From the NCBI GenBank assembly GCA_963920765.1, contig OY987251.1, positions 12,093,219 through 12,157,218 of the forward strand: a DNA stretch of 64,000 bases, written 5' to 3'. Below, one piece after another: positions 61,001-64,000 of this stretch. A model generated the notes under the pieces. The model was not told where the DNA came from. It was given only the letters and a program-made list of their open reading frames with translations, and searched no databases. Position 1 is the first letter of the stretch. Each line of letters begins with the position of its first letter. Source of the DNA: Ulota crispa. Its lineage: Eukaryota > Streptophyta > Bryopsida > Orthotrichales > Orthotrichaceae. Position numbers and translations under genes: made by a program.

Positions 61001-63563
61001 TGACTTCACTAGACGGACTATGACCTCAATTGGGCACTTTAGGCAAACGGGCGGCCCAATGTGACAACCATGGTTGGACGTGTGTGGGTAATGCAACACT
61101 CAAGTTTACAAAAATCAAAATTTCTCACAAATGGTTTAGAATCTAACCTTGATGCATGGTCATTTTGGTCCTCTATTTAAACCAAAAATAGCAATTGTCT
61201 TTATCACAATGCTACTTTTTTTATAATTTGCTAGGGGGCACTCGGCAATTTGTTTGTTTTCTAGCACATGGTTAGAGGGAGTTTGGTATTTTCTATTTGA
61301 AACATCTTTTATTACTTCAACTTCCACCAAGAATTCTAGAAAACCTTGAAAGAGGACATGGTTGGAGGGTACTTGGTGTTTTATATTGAGAAATTCTAAT
61401 GAATACCCCTAAAGTTTACAAAATTTGTACAAATACCTTTGATTTTTCAGAAATTGCACAAAGACCCTTAGACCATAATTTTTAGGCCTTTGTTTGTTGT
61501 GCTTGTCACTTCCTTCTCTGTTTGTGCACATGCTGGCATGCTACTATAGAAAAGAAACAGTGTGTGCACAAAAGGAGAATGAAGTAACTTTCACAACAAA
61601 ACAAAATCCTAAAAGTTATGGTCCAAGGGTGTTTGTGCAAATTCTAAAAAATAAGGGGTATGTGTACAAACATTGCAAACTTTAGGGGTATCCATCATAT
61701 TTTCCCTTTTATATTTGGGGTGCCCTTCATTGTTTCAATATACACCAAAAATTTCTAGAAATTTTTGAAAAGGGTGCTGAGTCACTGAGGGACATCTTCC
61801 CAGTTAGTAGTATAGATATGGTGATGCACGTGACATGTTCTACTAATTTTGAACCTCACAAAGTTTAGAGATAATTATAAGGGAAATGGTATATGTACCA
61901 CCCCTTTGTGAATACATCCAAAGAGTGAATTTAAAGAAGCCCATTTTTTCCTTCTTCCGAATTAGTGACATTAGAAAGGGTTGAGTGCGAATGAAGTAGG
62001 GATTTAATTTACCATGTGAGTGAGTACTGGTACATGGGATCAATGTTGGCCAGGGAGGAGACGGTGAAGAAGAGCGCCGACACGTGCTCAGCCACCGGCA
62101 CGTATCCCAAGCGTGCTGTATCAATCTTTGCTTCGGTGACCACGGCAATCTTTTGCTTCTCTGAGATTTCCATGGAGAGCACCTTGGATGAGGAGATGAT
62201 GTTGATTGCTGTCTCATCCTCGAGGATGTTCCCCTCAGCGCTTGACAACACCTGCAAATTTTAAGAGATTGAAAAAAAAGTCAAAATCCAAGTTTCTCTC
62301 CAACATCTTGTATAACTCAAGAGGTGAGGAAACTCAAGTTACGATACACTTGGACTTTTATGATATGACCTGCTCTAAAAACAACGTTCTAGAACATCTT
62401 GCGACCTTTGTCACCATGATTGTGACATTCGGCAATATTTGACCATCGATAAGACAAGTGGACATACAAAATAGATGGCATGGACAGACGTGTCTATCTA
62501 CTCTTGTATTTTAGGATTTTTTTAGGATTTTTCACTTGAAAGAGGAAGAATCAATTTCCTATTTTTCATTTCTATTATGTGATATAGCTTTAAATCCATA
62601 TTATGATTTTGACATGTTAACAATAATGAATGTCTCTATCATATACAAAGTAAGCTTTTTCATCATTTGGGTGGATGGGCAAATGGACAGACAGGAGGTC
62701 CGATGTGACAACCATGCTTGTCACCGTTTCATTGATATTTACATAATTACATAATTACATAGTTATATTATAGCCTAGTTTAAGGAAATCCACTCACTCC
62801 ATACTTAGACCCTTCCCATATAGTTGGTTCCTCACCAAAGTCAAAAAAATATGTGGAAAGTTAAGAATAGAAGATTAAAAATATTGAACTTTGAAACATG
62901 GATTACTGCTCCACCATTTTTGAAATCATTGCTTAGGCCCTTGTGAAATTTGGCACTTGCAACTCTAAATGAGTCTACCATGCTCATGAATGTTTTGGGT
63001 ATTGAACCACTTTTTTGACTTAGGAGGCGCCTCCACTCTTACAAATAACATGTAGATTCATGATAGATCTATGGATAGATTGGTGTTAAACTAGTAAATA
63101 CTTGAAGAACCTTCTAATTGTGATATGAATATGTTTTTCAAAATTATTTTGCTACCACATCCTCTTGTTTGTTATACCTAGATAAGTTAACACCTTTAGC
63201 TCCTTTTCTTAAGTCTCAATATGTAGGTAGCTATAGATTTGGTGAGGAATTGAATGTTGTAGGAAGAGCCTTTTGAGTGAGAAGAGGATCTTTTTGGGTA
63301 GGTTTCTAGTACACTTATCATTTCAAATATTTGAGTCATATTTTTTGGGAACCCCAGTTCCAGGTAGTCACATTTGGATGTACCTCAATTATTCTATCTT
63401 CAGTTTCCTTGAGTTGTTTAGCATTCTCAGCACCTTGCAACACTAGCTGCGTTTTCTCTTCCTCCAAGTCAGGTCTCTCATGCTTCACAGCCTCACCCAA
63501 CAATTGATCTTGCAAGCCCTCCGGTGTAATCATAAAATTCAACAATGTAACCTTCACTGCAAC
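43099..63563 (-). CDS. Axonemal dynein heavy chain (inner-arm type), 3' part, ten exons, 5' end beyond window
   Basis: Exons by GT-AG boundaries: 63384-63563, 62013-62251, 59629-59956, 56984-57322, 53188-53475, 51006-51248, 49177-49485, 46717-46905, 44139-44594, 43099-43329. They join with consistent phases to 2802 nt (933 residues plus TGA). Readable landmarks: end of AAA5 ([26 protein letters not shown]), then [10 protein letters not shown] and [15 protein letters not shown]6 follows with [41 protein letters not shown] and [18 protein letters not shown], then [21 protein letters not shown] and [15 protein letters not shown]. The C-terminal domain has [27 protein letters not shown] and STTGHSS-like [11 protein letters not shown]. 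This is a flagellar motor subunit that slides microtubules with ATP. The pattern is closest to single-headed inner-arm chains (DNAH3/7/12 type) by recollection of the family. No lesion seen. Exon 44139-44594 is strongly GC-rich; antisense frames there are spurious. Introns of 0.8-3.5 kb are packed with MITEs. Confidence 0.95.
44660..44893. mobile_element. TTAA-type MITE family A, copy A2
   Basis: TTAA 44660-44663 then CCTTTAAGGACCATAG; right end GTTTAAGGG then TTAA 44890-44893. In dynein intron 44595-46716; joined to A3. Confidence 0.85.
44890..45116. mobile_element. TTAA-type MITE family A, copy A3
   Basis: Shares its left TTAA with A2 and ends CGTTTAAGGG then TTAA 45113-45116. Interior (TTGCTACCAATAAGA, TCCAAATACAAGAAAAATAT) matches A2 and A4; a few terminal bases at the left are lost. 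Confidence 0.82.
45171..45485. mobile_element. Stowaway-like MITE in dynein intron
   Basis: TA 45169-45170 and 45486-45487; left end CTCCCTCTGTCCCAAAATGA, right end GATCATGGGAG. 315 bp. Confidence 0.75.
45695..46046. mobile_element. MITE family J, copy 1
   Basis: Ends CATGGTTGTCACTTTGGG / ATGTGAGAACCATGG. Shares TATGTGATATGGCTT-like and ATGTTGACAACAAT core with copies near 60705 and 62414. Ends approximate. Confidence 0.6.
46382..46663. mobile_element. MITE family G, copy 4
   Basis: ACATATTCGTTAAATTCGG at left, CCCAATTTAACGAATATGGTG at right apart from the shared core; contains a threefold short repeat of CCAAAAGTTACCTTAAA near 46437-46490. Confidence 0.7.
46997..47249. mobile_element. MITE family G, copy 5, with 4-bp target duplication
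   Basis: Left end AACACCATGTTAGGTAAATT, right end AATTACCTAATATGGTGTT, flanked by ACTC at 46993-46996 and 47250-47253. In dynein intron 46906-49176. Confidence 0.85.
47380..47792. mobile_element. MITE family H, copy 4 (expanded)
   Basis: TA-bounded AAGGTAGCAACACCCATAAG / CTTATGGGTGTTGCTACCTT. Longer than other copies; it includes a threefold tandem GGTGACAAAGTGATG repeat at about 47484-47550. Confidence 0.8.
48611..48670. repeat. 14-bp tandem repeat
   Basis: Three to four units of CGTCATGACAAGTC (containing the palindrome TCATGA) in a dynein intron. Confidence 0.85.
49596..49851. mobile_element. MITE family G, copy 6, with 4-bp target duplication
   Basis: AACACCATATTAGGTAAATT / AATTTACCTAATATGGTGTT, flanked by GTTC at 49592-49595 and 49852-49855. 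In a dynein intron. Confidence 0.88.
50111..50431. mobile_element. MITE family H, copy 2 (inverted)
   Basis: TAAGGTAGGAGCACCTATAA / TTATGGGTGTTCCTACCTTA; interior is the reverse complement of 39957-40274. In dynein intron 49486-51005. Confidence 0.85.
52057..52373. mobile_element. MITE family H, copy 3
   Basis: AGGTAGCAACACCCATAACC at left, GGTTATGGATGCTACTACCT at right; interior collinear with copy 1. In dynein intron 51249-53187. Confidence 0.8.
52953..53047. mobile_element. Miniature TTAA-type element, family F
   Basis: About 95 bp: TTGA then CCCCTAAGCGTCTAGGGG at left; CTTAGACGTCTAGGGA then TTAA 53044-53047 at right. Looks like an internally deleted element, 140 bp from a dynein exon. 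Confidence 0.6.
53499..54126. mobile_element. MITE family I, TA-bounded
   Basis: TA then AGGTAGGAGGCTCAAGAACC at left; GGTTCTTGAGCCTCCTACCT at right. 628 bp in dynein intron 53476-56983. The terminus resembles family H and also occurs singly at about 29672. Confidence 0.82.
54154..54461. mobile_element. MITE family K, first of three tandem copies
   Basis: ACACCAAATAGTGCATTTAG at the left and GGCAACCTGAATGCACT at the right, joined to the next copy through TA at 54460-54461. Confidence 0.82.
54460..54760. mobile_element. MITE family K, second of three tandem copies
   Basis: ACACAAATAGTGCATTTAGG to CCTAAATGCACTATTTGGTG; joined through TA at 54759-54760. Interior similar to copy 1 over its whole length. 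Confidence 0.82.
54759..55057. mobile_element. MITE family K, third of three tandem copies
   Basis: ACACCAAATTGTGCATTTAG to CCTAAATGCACTATTTGGTA. Interior is the most diverged of the three. Confidence 0.78.
57377..57610. mobile_element. TTAA-type MITE family A, copy A4
   Basis: TTAA 57377-57380 then CCCTTAAAGGACCATAGGGC; right end CTTTAGGGG then TTAA 57607-57610. 234 bp, same length as A1, 54 bp from a dynein exon. Confidence 0.88.
58169..59123. mobile_element. TTAA-type MITE family B, copy B6
   Basis: TTAA 58169-58172 then TCTTTAAAGGACCATTGTCC; right end GGCTTGGTCCTTTAGGGG then TTAA 59120-59123. 955 bp in dynein intron 57323-59628. Confidence 0.82.
60359..60615. mobile_element. Family G-like MITE, diverged type, copy 2
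   Basis: Resembles 26770-27030 throughout: CTAAATTTTGCA near the left and AAATGAAAAATTCAAAAGTC near the right. In dynein intron 59957-62012. Confidence 0.6.
60705..61075. mobile_element. MITE family J, copy 2
   Basis: Left end near TTGTTACGTTGGGCAAG, right end CCAATGTGACAACCATGG. Holds a 35-bp tandem duplication at 60736-60805. Confidence 0.55.
60736..60805. repeat. 35-bp direct tandem repeat, two units
   Basis: Units start CAATATGGACAAGCGGACAA and differ at one base (CTAGATGGG against CTGGATGGG). Confidence 0.9.
61391..61705. mobile_element. MITE family L, copy 2
   Basis: Ends near AAATTCTAATGAATACCCCT / AGGGGTATCCATCATATTTT. Shares CTTAGACCATAATT / ATGGTCCAAGGGTGTTTGTG with the 39604 copy. 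Confidence 0.65.
62414..62716. mobile_element. MITE family J, copy 3
   Basis: CCATGATTGTGACATTCGG at left and CCGATGTGACAACCATG at right. Core TTATGTGATATAGCTTTAAA matches copies 1 and 2. In dynein intron 62252-63383. Confidence 0.6.
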
Positions 63564-64000
63564 CTGCAGAGACCAACACATTAGCACTGACAAGATAATC
63601 TGGAAGTGTCAACCTTGATGTATTAGAGTTCATTTGATTTAACAAGCAAGATTTTTGACACAAAACAAGTACAAGCTGCAAGCCATAGGAAAAAATAAAC
63701 CCAAAAAAATATGGGAAAACATGGAATAAACAAAGAAAGTACATCAATAAGAACAAAGTATTATAAGAAGGTTTGCAAACCTATGATCTAATGCTCTTCT
63801 TGGAAGTTATTGAAAATATCATTCAATACCATATTTAACTGTTTACAGACTAATCAAACTCCCTAAGTAAAAATCAAAAAGTAGATTTGACTTCCAAAAC
63901 ATTGACTTCCAAAACATTGGCAAAAACTTGCACCACATTAGAAGATATATCCAAATTAGACGATTCAAACAAAACATAAAGAAACATATGCAAGGCATCA
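63564..64000 (-). other. Intron of the dynein gene running off the window
   Basis: Follows (in gene order, precedes) the exon 63384-63563, whose acceptor is CTGCAG at 63564-63569. No further dynein exon was found up to the edge. Confidence 0.6.

Overview
The window looks like nuclear DNA of a plant that still makes flagellated sperm: a charophyte, bryophyte, lycophyte, fern, or cycad/Ginkgo-type plant. The reasons are: (i) an LRR receptor-like kinase gene of plant type; (ii) a Ty3/Gypsy chromovirus plus Stowaway- and CACTA-like MITEs; (iii) canonical GT-AG introns of 0.1 to 5 kb in AT-rich DNA; and (iv) most decisively, the 3' half of the motor of an axonemal dynein heavy chain, a gene that flowering plants and conifers lack. 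I cannot name the species.

Layout. 1-660: no gene seen. 661-7881: one decayed chromovirus with 5-bp target duplication (GTAAG), 223/224-bp LTRs and gag, protease, RT-RNase H, integrase and chromodomain remnants. It contains a 200-N gap flanked by an apparently identical 890-bp duplication, probably an assembly artefact. 10937-28065 (minus): an 18-exon LRR receptor-like kinase gene whose splice phases all agree (893 codons). It has an in-frame TAA in the kinase C-lobe and two altered kinase motifs, so it is a pseudokinase or a dying gene. 28066-40382: intergenic, almost entirely small transposons, with a broken duplicate of the kinase gene's 3' end at 36421-39225. 40383-42010 (minus): a two-exon CutC-family gene. 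42730-43098 (minus): an unexplained open frame that continues in frame from the dynein stop codon. 43099-63563 (minus, running off the right edge): ten exons of an inner-arm-type axonemal dynein heavy chain, 934 codons from the end of AAA5 to the C-terminus.

The most distinctive feature is the density and type of small DNA transposons. At least 15 elements in several sequence families begin CCCY and end RGGG between TTAA tetranucleotides. This is the hallmark of piggyBac-type insertion, unusual for plants, and no transposase is present in the window. One copy (36655-37380) is an almost perfect 726-bp palindrome. Other families use TA, 4-bp or 8-bp target duplications. They fill the introns of the kinase, CutC and dynein genes and account for much of the intron length.

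The genes are not an operon and share no evident pathway. The three coding genes lie on the same strand with GC-richer exons in AT-rich transposon-laden introns. Everything was read by eye; identities quoted are hand counts or estimates.
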